A stretch of DNA of 64,000 nt from Phytopythium helicoides (lineage: Eukaryota > Oomycota > Peronosporomycetes > Pythiales > Pythiaceae): assembly GCA_024867545.1 (NCBI GenBank), contig JANFNE010000012.1:434001-498000 (forward strand). Direction: 5' to 3'. The notes beneath the pieces were generated by a model that had not been told where the DNA came from, did not search any database, and was given only the letters and a program-made list of their open reading frames with translations. The stretch's first letter is position 1, and every line of letters starts with the position of its first letter. The position numbers and the translations under genes are program-made. Positions 30,339-40,879 of this stretch are shown here, one piece after another.

Positions 30339-32474
30339 TCACACACGAGACGAGTATCGAGCATATTCCTCGCTGTCAAAGAGCACAACTTTCGGCGCCG
30401 AGTCGCGCGGCGCAGGCGTCGCCGTACTGAAGGCCTTCTGTCTCGCGCCGCCGAACACTCGGTACTGGTGCTGCTGCGGCTGCTGCTGGCGAGCGAAATA
30501 CTGCGTCGAACGCGGCGGAAGTCGCGACGAGCTGTTGTTGCTGCTGCTGTTGCTGGCGGCGATAGCGTCGGCAGTCTGAGGGTCCAGCAGATCGTAGGAC
30601 GGTCGTGCACCGTAGATGCTCGCCCCGCGCGTCCAGCGCTGGCGAGGCGTTGCAGCCGACCCAGTGGACGAAATGCTCAGGCGACTGGCTCCGTATGGCC
30701 CGGATGGCGCAGTGGCGCGGCTCATGGGAGTCAGCAGCGACTTCGGTGTCATCCCTTCCATCTGGGAACCCGTGCGAACTCGGGGGATGCCAGTCATCTC
30801 CTCGATCGCGAGATCCGAGGCACTCTGCTGGTTAGCCGCCACGACGCACGGCAAGCAAAAGTTGAGCGCCTTGTCTGTCACATCCGGCATGTGCGAGGTC
30901 TGGCCGAGTGCACTGCGCAAAGCCTTGCCGCCACTGTTGCTGCGCCCGCGGCTTCGATCCGACGATGCTGACTGCGAGGTTGACGAAGCCGTGACGCCGC
31001 CACCACTCGTGTCGATGCCGCTCCCAATCAACTGCTGGTGTAGCTCGCGACTGCTCTCGTCGCTCCACGCAAAGCGCAGCTTCTTGGTCACGCTGCAGCG
31101 AGAGCAAATCATGTGGAAGCAGATGGTGCACGGCGTCGCGCTACGGTCGAACACGCCCCCGAGAGAGCAGTCGCAGACGTGGCACTTGCCAGGCGACAAC
31201 TCGAGCGTTGGCTCGTCGTAGTGGTCAGCCGGGTTGTGATCACCAGCCTCCGACATGTCGACGTCCCCGTCATGGCCGCTGTGCGTCGGCGGGTAGAGCA
31301 CCACGCCGGGCTCGTCGGCCTCAACGATGCCGTACATGTTGTACTGCTGGTACCGGTTGACGTTCGACGGCGGGTAGCGCGAGGTCGAGCTCTTGCGGAT
31401 CGCGCTTGGCGATCGGCCAGCAGCATAAGCAGTCGAGGTGGTGCGGCGACGACGGCGCTGGCGGTCTCGCTGCGCGACTTGAGCTGCCCTAGCGATCTTC
31501 TTGTGGTGCGCGCAGTCACCAGCGCTGTATGCGAGCGTGAGCGCCAGGTCGGCGGCGACGCTGATCGCCACGAACTGCATCATCCCTCCCAACGGGTCGT
31601 AGAATCCGCGCGAGAAGTAGCGGAGCGGCCCGTTGACGTTGCTTCCGATGGCAGACGCCGGCGCTGCTTCGTGGAACAGCTGGACCATGGAGCTCTTGGC
31701 GCGCACGACCGAGTCGGCGACCGCGACCGCGCCGAGCTGTGCTAGTGCTCGCACGCTGACGGAATGGATGACGCGGTAGCCGACGCGGTCGCCGTTGCTG
31801 CGGTGTGTGATCCCCGTGGCTTCGAGGAAGAGAAGGTCGCGCTTCTTGAGGGATCCGGCGTGGCGACGCGCGACCCACTTGAGTCCTAGGAAGCGGAAGG
31901 GCTCGCTGGCTGATGGCTGCTCTAGCGCCGCGAGCACCGCGGCGTCGACGATCGCGCCGTCCTCCGTGTACGCGCTGGCGAGCTTGAGGTCGCGCGTGTT
32001 GGCGCTGGTGAGTCCGTACATGGCGTCGTCGAGCGCCGTGCCGGACGGCAGCGATCCCGAGACGAGCATGAGCGGCAGCGTGGTCTCTCGGAGCGCCGTG
32101 GCGGCCATGTCGCCCGTGACTTGGCTCGAGCTGCTGGAGGAGCTGGTGGGCGTCCACCGCGGGCGCACGACGGCGTCCTTGCGCTGCTTGTACGCCGCGA
32201 GCTGGTCTCTGCGCTTGACGAGCTTCCAGTCGCGCGGGTCGACGCGCGAGCCGTTGGCCTCAAAGTCGTCGTAGGCGCGCAGCGCGTCGGCCAGCAGCAG
32301 CTCGGCCAGCCGCGAGACGACCAGCGTCTCGTCCTCGGAGAGCGTCACGGCGCGCGCCTCGAGCGCCGAGTAGGCCGAGAGCGTCTCGAGCTCCGGCAGC
32401 GCCGACGGCTGGCGCGCCGCCGTGTTGGCGCGCGAGCGCAGCCGCGAGCGCGAGAGGAAGCCGCCGCCGTCCAT
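30339..32474 (-). CDS. START-like / variant FYVE zinc-finger protein with split zinc finger
   Basis: 711 aa, intronless, ATG at 32474 (MDGGGFLSRSRLRSRANT). The START-like region covers about 45-325, with DDFEANGSRVDPRDWKLV, FLGLKWVARRHAG, LLFLEATGITHRSNGDRVGY and SRGFYDPLGGMMQFVAI. The zinc finger begins at residue 431 (CHVC, CTIC, CSRC). Its fourth Cys pair (CLPC) is not reached until 540-543, because about 60 Ser/Gly-rich residues are inserted. The C-terminal 165 residues are Ser/Gln/Asn-rich. By sequence it belongs with the 22286 and 26451 genes. Ligand and partner are unknown. Confidence 0.86.
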   Translation of the reverse strand: MDGGGFLSRSRLRSRANTAARQPSALPELETLSAYSALEARAVTLSEDETLVVSRLAELLLADALRAYDDFEANGSRVDPRDWKLVKRRDQLAAYKQRKDAVVRPRWTPTSSSSSSSQVTGDMAATALRETTLPLMLVSGSLPSGTALDDAMYGLTSANTRDLKLASAYTEDGAIVDAAVLAALEQPSASEPFRFLGLKWVARRHAGSLKKRDLLFLEATGITHRSNGDRVGYRVIHSVSVRALAQLGAVAVADSVVRAKSSMVQLFHEAAPASAIGSNVNGPLRYFSRGFYDPLGGMMQFVAISVAADLALTLAYSAGDCAHHKKIARAAQVAQRDRQRRRRRTTSTAYAAGRSPSAIRKSSTSRYPPSNVNRYQQYNMYGIVEADEPGVVLYPPTHSGHDGDVDMSEAGDHNPADHYDEPTLELSPGKCHVCDCSLGGVFDRSATPCTICFHMICSRCSVTKKLRFAWSDESSRELHQQLIGSGIDTSGGGVTASSTSQSASSDRSRGRSNSGGKALRSALGQTSHMPDVTDKALNFCLPCVVAANQQSASDLAIEEMTGIPRVRTGSQMEGMTPKSLLTPMSRATAPSGPYGASRLSISSTGSAATPRQRWTRGASIYGARPSYDLLDPQTADAIAASNSSSNNSSSRLPPRSTQYFARQQQPQQHQYRVFGGARQKAFSTATPAPRDSAPKVVLFDSEEYARYSSRV

Positions 32475-35400
32475 GGGTCTCTGTGTGCGTCGCGGGGCGG
32501 GAGCAGGCGACAGAGGCGGAATGAGCGCGCGCCACGAGCTCGCGGGGCGGTCGTGGCCTTGCGCGTCGCGTCGCCGGCGGCTCTAGCGCCACGGATCGCG
32601 GCGAGAGAAGGCGGAGTGGGAGCGCCGGCACGTGCTCATGGCGGGCCATCTTGCCTTTCCAGCCGACGAGCCGGTGGGTTCTTTACGACGCGCCGAAGCG
32701 CACGCGCTGGCGATGTGGTATTTGGTTTTGAAGGTGGGTTTGGAAGGGTTCATCAGAGAAGGAGTGTAGTAATTTTGACATGTATGCAGTTTGTGAGAGA
32801 GCGCGAAAAGCGGGACTGTCCATGCCGCGATGGCCAGTTTGCCCACCGCATTGCCAACGGGGAACGCCAGCAAATCCACAACCTGCCGCAGCTGACTATC
32901 CACGCACCCGATGGGCATGCTGTAGGATGGGCTATCATTTCTCAAAGGATTAATGATAGAAGAAATGTAGGAAGTGTTGTGGGTGCTGGTGACCGCTGTA
33001 TAATATAACAGAGGTAGTGGCGCCACGTCAGGACGTGTTGCAGCACGGAGGAAACTGGCCACCATGACAAGCGCCAAAGCTTGCCGACACTTTCCCCGAA
33101 GCGTCCGCAAGATCTCAATGGCGGAGCGTTGGCTGCCATCTCTGGACTTGCGGGGGTGCATGGATGCTCTTGGTGTGGAGGTGTAGGTCAGCAGCTTGAA
33201 GGATATGCGTGACCACAGACGCCAGCCAGCTGGGCGGTGAATGGACCACTGCACGCCCACCAGCAGCAGGGCCATTGCACACCATTGCACACTCGACGGC
33301 GGTCTCGACGCTGCTGTCAGTTCAACGTGAGTGCTGACAACCAGCCAATGGCCAAGAGCTCCAGGCTTGCTCTGGCTGGTGTTGACCCCTGAAGAGCGGA
33401 GAGAGCTCCGAGAGCGCTCCGCGGAGGGCAAAACGGAGGAGCCCATGACGGATATGAGGAGGACGGACCCACCACGACAGCGTCATGTGTCCCAGCAGAG
33501 TGCGTGGCGTCAGCGGCACGTCATTTTTTGGGGCTCAAACGAGGCAACCCGGACCACGGTGTCGTCACGGGTTGGCACCAGCGCCGGCCGGTGCGAGGCT
33601 CCATCGCTAATGACCGAATTCTGTTTAGCGGTCCCATTGAGCACTCTTCGGGTGGTCATGAGCGAGCACGACAGGGCTCATAAGGATTCGGAAATTTGCG
33701 CTGCCGACAGCATTTGTCGTCGACACTCTTGGGCTCGCCGCACATGGTCCAGCATCTTGCAATGGCGGGGAGCACGGCAGTCACCTCAGGATAATTACTG
33801 CGCTCTGCTTCTCCCTGCTGTCTATTGTTGCACGATGGATGGTGAGGCATCGATCAGCTGGTCCTGCGCACACTGGGGCTCTAGCAGCTCCTCGAGGCAT
33901 TAGAGTCGAGGGGCGAGCGAGCACTCGTCAATTGGCGAGCGACGGATGCCGCAAAACGGTAGGAGAACCAGGTCCGAGTGTGCTCGCTGGTTGTTTGTGG
34001 CAAGCGTGCGTTTGACCCTCGTTGCGTCCAGCAGAATGGAATCGTGAAGCCAGCGAGAGGAAACGCTAATGCTGGCGTCGCTTGGGATGACTCGCCACTT
34101 GATGAGCGCTACTCAACCCACGAGGCCACCGTCACGGCGAGACTTGGAAGAAATTGAAAGGCAATTCTGGGTGCTCTGGCGCCAAGTGACAAGGCGTTGC
34201 GACTCCTCACCAGTCGTGGAATGTGCTGCGGTGGAGACTTCGCCGATCGGTCTGTACGCAAGCAGCGAGAGCAAACGTCTACCCCAGAGTGCTTGAAGTG
34301 GCTTGAGCCGCGCAGTGTCGTTGTGCCCATACACACCGCAACGATCTTGTCCTAAAGCAGAATCAAGCTCGCGAAACCATATTTCCCAACTGGCATTTGT
34401 CGCCATGTGATTGATGCCTCCTTCTCAACGCTGTGTGACATCAGCTGTCGCGCCAGAGAGCACTCGTCTTTGACATCAGTCAAAGTCAGCGACGCGAGAG
34501 AGCGGCCCCAATCACGCGTGCTGTCACACCAGGTGTCGGCGCAGTGTAGTCAATCCAGCTCCACCTGTCAGGCAAGGTTGGCTCCAGCTGAGCTCCCTGC
34601 GACCAGCCAGCCAGAGCACCAGCCGTGTGGTTTTGACTCCGACCCTGGAGCTGATGGGATAAAAGGCTTAGGGCGGTCAGCCCTGCGTTGACAGCCTATC
34701 CTGCACAATGCAACGCCTCCTCCTCAAGTGGACCAACGCCCTGAATTGTGGTGATCCAGCCAGCCAACGGATCTCGTCCGTACCTTTCGACTGACTTCAT
34801 TGGTGGACCGTCATAGAGAGCTCTCCATCTCCCTGGCTTCGGCCCCGTCGCCCTGGTCATGCCATCGCGCAAGTCGAGCATGCAGGCAGCCAAGGGGCCA
34901 GTCGTCGACCCGTTGTCGCCTCGACGGCGCCGCGAACGGATCAGCATGGCACTTGATACGGTACCACGCTGGCAAGGTTGCGTAAGCTTGAATTGGACTA
35001 GGCTGTCGCCTGCAGATCCTGGCGTGGTGTCCGTCGATTGACTCGGCATCACGTGGTGCGGCACACAGTGGGCCGATTGAGTCAAAAAGTCAAGTGGGTC
35101 TCGATTGAGCAGACCGTCCAATACCTCTACTTTATCATGAAATGTCTCAAAAAATACTGACCTCTTCGCAATACACATAATATAAATTAACAATTGAAAC
35201 TCTATCATATAATATAATTTATCGATCAGCATCTCTGTGCCATGTCTTCAACTGGAGGTGGTCGCACCGGTGCTACGCTTCACGAGTTGAAATCGTTGAT
35301 GATAGCGGAGCCCGTGGCGAAAGCAAATTCAAATGGCGACAAAGTGTTTGCAATGCGGAGACCTGAGAGCTGGGCTCCCGTGCCACTGTCTCGTACGGTA

Positions 35401-35843
35401 GGGATGATACATTGCTCGACAAGGCCGCGAGGCCAACGCCTCGAGCCGCCAGCTGGGCATTCGCCACACACCCACTTGCTCTCTGGTGCCGTCGCGGGCG
35501 TCCATCTGGCCGAAGGACTCAACCAAGGCAACCGAACCCTGCCCCAGTCGCGACTGTCCTGCTTCTCCAGCCGACTCTGCTGCTCTCTTCCATTGTATCA
35601 ACGGCCGGTTGAGCAGCAGCAGCTCGCTGTCCATTTCTTTCCCGTCCCGGCGCCTCTCGGAAGGAAAACAGCACTCGACATCGGTCGCGAGCAACGGACG
35701 AGCCCTCGTCTTTATCAGCTCCGCGACCGTCCGACCTTCGCAGCACTCACCAACTTGCTTGGTACGGAAGACGAGACCCGAAGGGCAACGTGGCACGGCT
35801 TGCAGCGACTAAATCTGCTCCGTCCCGTACTCGCATCGTCGCC
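32475..35843. other. Gene-poor 3.4-kb stretch
   Basis: No reading frame here has a recognisable domain or consistent start. Several frames of 150-290 codons overlap on both strands and look like chance openings. The last part before 35240 is AT-rich (about 35120-35235). No transposon terminal repeats or RNA genes were recognised. Decayed mobile elements or a non-coding RNA could be present. Confidence 0.4.
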
Positions 35844-37429
35844 ATGAAGACCCAGAACGTGTCGCCGAACCACCCGATCGGAATCTCAGGCCCCTTCATG
35901 TACGTTGCTCCTCCTCGTCCTCGAGCCCTTGGTCTTTGACTTGTTGATTGACCACCGCATCGTGGTCTAACAGTGTCTTCAACTCCGACAGGGACATTGG
36001 CGACTTTGATAAGGTCGATATGATTGAGTCCCCCATGTTTGATCGCGAGATCGGCGCCATGCCAATTCATGGAACGTACGTCAACCATCGTGTCATTGGC
36101 ACGACGAGCCTCGTGGCTATCATGTACATGTTCCTGTGTGCCGGTCCGATCGGTTCCGAGGAATCGTACTCAGCGGGTGGCCCGCTCTTCGGTCTGCTCG
36201 GGAACATTATCTACTCGCTCGTCGTCTCGATCCCTTACGCATACATTGTGGCGGAGCTGTGTTCGGCGTTTCCCGAGGACGGTGGATTTACAGTGTGGGT
36301 AATGAACGCGTTCGGTCCGTTCTGGGGCTTCCAAGTCGGCTATTGGTCATGGATTGCCGGTACCCTTCGAGGTGCTCTTGTGCCTGGCACACTGGTCAAC
36401 CTCATTCTCCGTCACTACAAGGTCACAATCACAAGCACGGGAACCCTGTTTGCTTTGAAGGCTGGCACGGCGATCATTCTGTCGATTCCTGTCATTATTG
36501 GTTCCAAGTCTGTCGCTCGCATCAGTCTGTTCATTACGTCATTCGTGCTGTTCGCATTTACCATTTTCTCAATTTGGGGATTTGCGACGGCTGAGGACTT
36601 TGATGATCTCTTCGAAGTTCGACACGAGAACACAACCTACAACACGGTGACCGAAGATGCCGAGTTCTCTGGCCCGGTAGCAGTCGAGTGGGGTACATTT
36701 CTCAACATTCTGTTTTACAAGAACAAGGGTATCAACAACGCGTCCGTCTTCGGTGGCGAGATCCGAAACCCCGCGCGAGCCTACTCGATGGCAATCGCAA
36801 CTGTGACGGTGCTCATGTGTGTGACCTACATCGTTCCTATGACGGCGGGCCTTTTATCCAACAGTATCAACTGGAGCCAATTGACCAAGGATTCGTTCCC
36901 GTACATCGCCCGAGTCGTTGGAGGAAGCTTCCTCAATGAGCTCATTGTCATCGCCGCTTGCATTGGTACCGCTGGCATGTACGTCGCCGCTCTCTACGTG
37001 AAGGCGTTTTTGCTCTCGGGTATGGCAGAGAACCAGCTTGTGCCGAACGTCATTTCGATGCGCCATTCTCGCTTCCAGTCGCCAATCGTCGCTATCGGCA
37101 TCACCCTCATCACTATGATCCCGCTGGTAAATCTCGACTTCGACGACATGCTTCCTATGACCAACGCGTATTCTGCTGCTATCGAGCTTCTCATTATCGC
37201 GACAATCGTGAGTCTTCGTCGTCGACTTCCGTACATCCCGCGTCCGACCAAGGTGCCTGGTGGTATCCCTATGCTTCTGATCCTTGCCACGTTCCCAACC
37301 TTCATGTTTGGCTACATCACGTTCTACGCCTTCACAAATGGCGTTTCTATCGCGCTGATCGGTGGGTTTCTCGTGCCGGGCCTCATTTACGGTGGCTTCC
37401 GGTTCTACTACCGCCGAGCACTCGCATAG
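35844..37429 (+). CDS. APC-superfamily amino acid/polyamine permease, two exons
   Basis: I predict join(35844..35899,35974..37429), 503 aa, starting MKTQNVSPNHPIG. The main open frame lacks an ATG at its start, which requires an upstream exon. The donor is GTACGT; the acceptor is CTAACAG (74-nt intron) or CCGACAG 18 nt further on, both in frame. About 12 hydrophobic segments are present, with MFLCAGPIGSEESYSAGGP and EDGGFTVWVMNAFGPFWGF, as in the 15248 permease. The central segment reads FYKNKGINNASVFGGE, where the two homologues have an FD pair before GI, so substrate preference may differ. The end of the protein (GLIYGGFRFYYRRALA) is intact. Likely a plasma-membrane or endomembrane importer. 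Confidence 0.83.
35900..35973 (+). other. Predicted intron of the 35844 permease gene
   Basis: GTACGT donor and CAG acceptor, phase 2, as in the permease at 15248. The alternative acceptor at 35991 would make it 92 nt and would put CTAAC about 25 nt before the acceptor. Confidence 0.55.
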
Positions 37430-37739
37430 ATGAAGCGACAGAGCTTGTAGTCTGGGCATGTGCAGTAGGCATTGCTTAGGGATATGACGAAAAAATCCAG
37501 TACTGTAGTGAGTTTCCGTATGCGTTATCGTCATGCCAAGGCGACAGAGCGTAGAGCTCTCTCTGGACTCCATTCTCTCTGTACAAACTAAACGATCAAT
37601 CGACGGCGGCTGTCCTCCTTCAAAATCAACAAATGAGGCAAAAAGCCGAGAAATACGTCCAGAAACTACATGATCGGCTTTCTTGATGTAATGTGCGCAA
37701 CTTGGAGGGTTAGCTGAATCCGCGGATGACTGTGGGGCC
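37430..37739. other. Intergenic between tandem permeases
   Basis: 310 bp with no gene; 3' flank of one permease and promoter of the next. Confidence 0.5.
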
Positions 37740-39491
37740 ATGGAGCAGTCCTATTATTTCCAAAGCGGCAATCGGCCAATTACTACGGTCCTCGGGCCAG
37801 TCGAGTTGCCGGAGTGCGCCAGCCCATCGAGATCCTCTTTCGCGTCTCTCAGTCCGACATTACGCCAAGCTGAGCTTTCGTCGCCTTCTCACCTCCTTCT
37901 TCCGTTTACGGGCTCACTCATATCTGGATTCCGACTGTCGAGCAAGCGAGGCTGGAACAGCAGTGTCATGTTTAAGAGCGGCATCTCCTCCATAGCGTCG
38001 ACCTCCCCACCGATCATCGACATGTCGCCTGGGCTCAGCAGCGGTGGCATGCCATCGTCGGTTTTTGCGACTGCAGGCGGGATCAACGTGTATGTCGACT
38101 CGTTCCCGGAACCTACACAGTCGACGGACAGTCGGTTCCTGCTCTACAAACCTAGGCGTGTGCTTGGTCTCGGCGCTGTTGTTGCAATCACCTACTTCTT
38201 CGGCTGTGGTGGACCGCTCGGAACTGAACCACTCGTGGCTCAGGTTGGCCCTCTACTCGCAGTGATCAGCCTCGTCGGGTATTGGCTTGTTGTGACGCTG
38301 CCTTTTGCGGCAACTGTGGCGGAGCTGAGCTCTGCGTTTCCGGACGACGGTGGCTTCGCCGTGTGGGTGCTCAACGCCTTCGGCCCGTTCTGGGGATTCC
38401 AAATCGGCTATTGGTCTGTAACCAGCGGCATCCTCAACTCAGCAATGTATCCCGGTCTACTACTCTCGATTCTCAAGGACCTTGGAGGTTGTGGTGATCT
38501 GGGTGGAGGTATCGAATACGCTCTCCAGCTTTCAATTGGCTTGGTGCTCGCTGTCCCAGCATTCGCGAGCAGTGGGTTTGTTGGACGAGGGGCGATAGGA
38601 TTGCTTGTCGTCGTTTGGATTCCTCTGCTTGTGTACCTTGTTTGGGGGCTCGCTCACTCGACCCATTGGGAGGTTCTCAGCGACCCCAGCCCACGAAACG
38701 ACGACGAAGAAAGCAGTGAGCTAGACTGGGATTCGCTGCTCAATACGCTTTTCTGGAACTTTGACGGCATTCACATGGCCTCTGTCTTCGCTGGGCAAGT
38801 GGCCAACCCAGCGCGAGTGTACACACGAGCCATTCCAGCCATCGCTGCATTGATCATCCTGACATATGTGCTTCCAATCTTGGCTACGACAGCAACTAAC
38901 GCACTCGACTGGCAGCTTTTTGACCGTGGAGCGTACGTTATCGCTGCCGAAGCTCTTGGCGGCGACGTACTGCGTATACTTATGGTGATTTCAACCATCG
39001 CGACGACTGCAGGGCTCTACATCTCCAATCTGTACTGCAAGTCTCTTGAGACTGCCGGGATGGCCGAATACTGCCTACTTCCTCGTGCCTTTGGCAAGCG
39101 CAGCGATCGGTGCGGTAGTCCACACCTTGGCGTACTCGTGACACTTGTGCCGACGCTGGCGCTGACTGGAGTCAACTTTGATATCCTGCTGCCTGTGACC
39201 AATGCGTTTGCTAGTCTTGTGGCGCTGTTGATTCTTGGGAGCAACATTCAGCTCCGACTCGCTCTCCCGTTCATTTCACGACCAGCTAAAGTTCCTGGTG
39301 GCTTTGTCGGCGTCTTTGCGATTTCGATTGTGCCTGCTGCCGTCTTCGGCTACATCATCGTGTCAGCATTCGCTGCCGGTGGGTGGAAGAGTGCGTTGTT
39401 GATCGCAGGATTCCTCTTCCCAGGACTCGTGTATGGCGCATACCAAGCGCGACAGCGAGCAGCTCGCACCGGCGGCGCTGCTACTTCGTAG
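37740..39491 (+). CDS. APC-superfamily amino acid/polyamine permease, intronless
   Basis: 583 aa from the ATG at 37740, which sits in a good context (GCCATGG) and opens 76 codons before the next Met. A start at 37968 (MFKSGISSIAS) is possible and would be nearer the length of the homologues. About 12 hydrophobic segments begin near residue 140. The signatures are ITYFFGCGGPLGTEP, DDGGFAVWVLNAFGPFWGF, NFDGIHMASVFAGQ and NPARVYTRAI. It is more similar to the 15248 permease than to its immediate neighbour at 35844. No counterpart of the N-terminal intron is evident. Predicted proton-coupled amino acid or polyamine importer, with substrate unassigned. Confidence 0.85.
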   Translation: MEQSYYFQSGNRPITTVLGPVELPECASPSRSSFASLSPTLRQAELSSPSHLLLPFTGSLISGFRLSSKRGWNSSVMFKSGISSIASTSPPIIDMSPGLSSGGMPSSVFATAGGINVYVDSFPEPTQSTDSRFLLYKPRRVLGLGAVVAITYFFGCGGPLGTEPLVAQVGPLLAVISLVGYWLVVTLPFAATVAELSSAFPDDGGFAVWVLNAFGPFWGFQIGYWSVTSGILNSAMYPGLLLSILKDLGGCGDLGGGIEYALQLSIGLVLAVPAFASSGFVGRGAIGLLVVVWIPLLVYLVWGLAHSTHWEVLSDPSPRNDDEESSELDWDSLLNTLFWNFDGIHMASVFAGQVANPARVYTRAIPAIAALIILTYVLPILATTATNALDWQLFDRGAYVIAAEALGGDVLRILMVISTIATTAGLYISNLYCKSLETAGMAEYCLLPRAFGKRSDRCGSPHLGVLVTLVPTLALTGVNFDILLPVTNAFASLVALLILGSNIQLRLALPFISRPAKVPGGFVGVFAISIVPAAVFGYIIVSAFAAGGWKSALLIAGFLFPGLVYGAYQARQRAARTGGAATS

Positions 39492-39839
39492 GCAGAAAGT
39501 ACAAATGGGGCGGAACGAACGTCGCAATTAGGAAGATTGTATAATAGTCATGACTTGGTCGACACTCTCACAGGTGCTGCGTGTTCGAGTTTAGAGATGA
39601 ACGGCCCAGAACGCAAGCCAGGCACGCCGGTGTTAAGCAGCAACCATCGGCTCAAGGCATAGCACACACACCACGGGGATCCGAGTGTGAGCAGCGGATA
39701 AATAGGTCAACCACGCAACTAGTTTTATGTGTCTCAATTCGTAGCACTACGGCGTCCAGATGACTTGAATTGAGTCAGATATCATCTACATCAGACTTAA
39801 CCGTCTACAGTGATATCTCCAGTAGTGTGAATCCCTGAG
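39492..39839. other. Intergenic
   Basis: 348 bp between a permease and a broken ankyrin gene; nothing recognised. Confidence 0.5.
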
Positions 39840-40560
39840 TTACAGCAGAGCACTGCACCGCTTGGTGAAGCTTGGCACCATGACGGCATCGGTATCTCTA
39901 TCAAATAGATACTTCGCAGCATCTGTGTGGGCATTTCGTGCTGCATTCATCAAAGGCGTCCACCCACGTTCATTTCTGCGCCTTTGTCAACAAGGTAATT
40001 TGCAATATTCAAGTGTCCATTCTCGGCAGCCCATCCTAAAGCCGTACAGTCGAGGTCGCTGACTGTACATAGCATTCGCACCAACGCCATTTTCAACGAG
40101 GTAGGCCGCAATGTGCCTTGAACAGCATCAGCCAAAGCTACACACCCGTCGAGCAAATCAGCGTCGCAGTCAACGAGGTACTTCACTACATCCACGAGCC
40201 CATTTCCAGCGGTATAAATTAAAGTTGTCCACTTGCTGTTGGTCAAAGCGTTCGAGCCTGCGCCTCAAGCGATGAGGTACACTTCACGATGTCCAAGTGA
40301 CCATTTGTAGCAGCCCGTACCGACGCCATGCAGCCGTTAGTGTCGGTGGCGTTTACATCCGTGCCGAAATCAGACAGGAACTTCACAACGTGTACAAGTC
40401 TGTTGTTTGAAGCCTCCATTAGCGCCGTTCTTCTCTTTTCGCCTCTAGAATTGGCGTCTGCGCCGTCATCGAGAGCGCGTCGCACATCGCCGTCATGGTC
40501 GGCGATATGCTTCACCTCGTCCAAGCTATCACATAGAGTAGTCTTAGCGTCCGAAGTTGC
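39840..40560 (-). pseudogene. Ankyrin-repeat pseudogene
   Basis: Three reading frames on the minus strand, in order, carry consecutive ankyrin repeats. Typical pieces are RRALDDGADANSRGEKRRTA, NGHLDIVK, NGLVDVVKYLVD and NGHLNIANYLVDKGAEMNVG, then TPLMNAARNAHTDAAKYL. The first frame breaks near 40280 by a small deletion and meets an in-frame TGA at 40265-40267. A second frame change occurs near 39957. No ATG is found at a sensible place upstream. Ankyrin genes are numerous and fast-evolving in oomycetes, and this looks like a degraded copy of one, with at least two frameshifts and one stop. Sequencing error cannot explain all three lesions easily. Confidence 0.8.
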
Positions 40561-40817
40561 CGTCAGTGGCGACCTTCATGTGCAGCCTGCACCAGTGCAA
40601 TTGTTTCACCCCCACCTCTCACTGCACAAACTCGAACGTACTTCCTGGAGAAACCTTAGACTCGAGTGACACAACCACTCGTCGCTCAGTGTTATAACAA
40701 TAGAGACTAGGTTGGGGAAAACGAACGAGTGTGTGGAATCGATCCTATCGGGCTCCACTAGGCCTCCTGCTCTCCTCTCAACGCCGAGAGGCACACACTG
40801 AAACAGCCCCAGTCAAT

Positions 40818-40818
<1 letters not shown>

Positions 40819-40878
<60 letters not shown>
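40819..40878. repeat. (CAG)20 microsatellite
   Basis: Twenty uninterrupted CAG triplets. The surrounding frame has no domain, so it is probably non-coding. Confidence 0.95.

Positions 40879-40879
<1 letters not shown>

Noticed and set aside
32583..33446. 287-codon minus-strand open frame
   Set aside because: Low-complexity, no recognisable family, overlaps other chance frames.
33331..33903. 190-codon plus-strand open frame in the gene-poor gap
   Set aside because: No domain, no conserved pattern, and competing frames on the other strand.
35242..35847. 201-codon plus-strand frame before the permease
   Set aside because: Overlaps the likely promoter and start region of the permease and has no domain.
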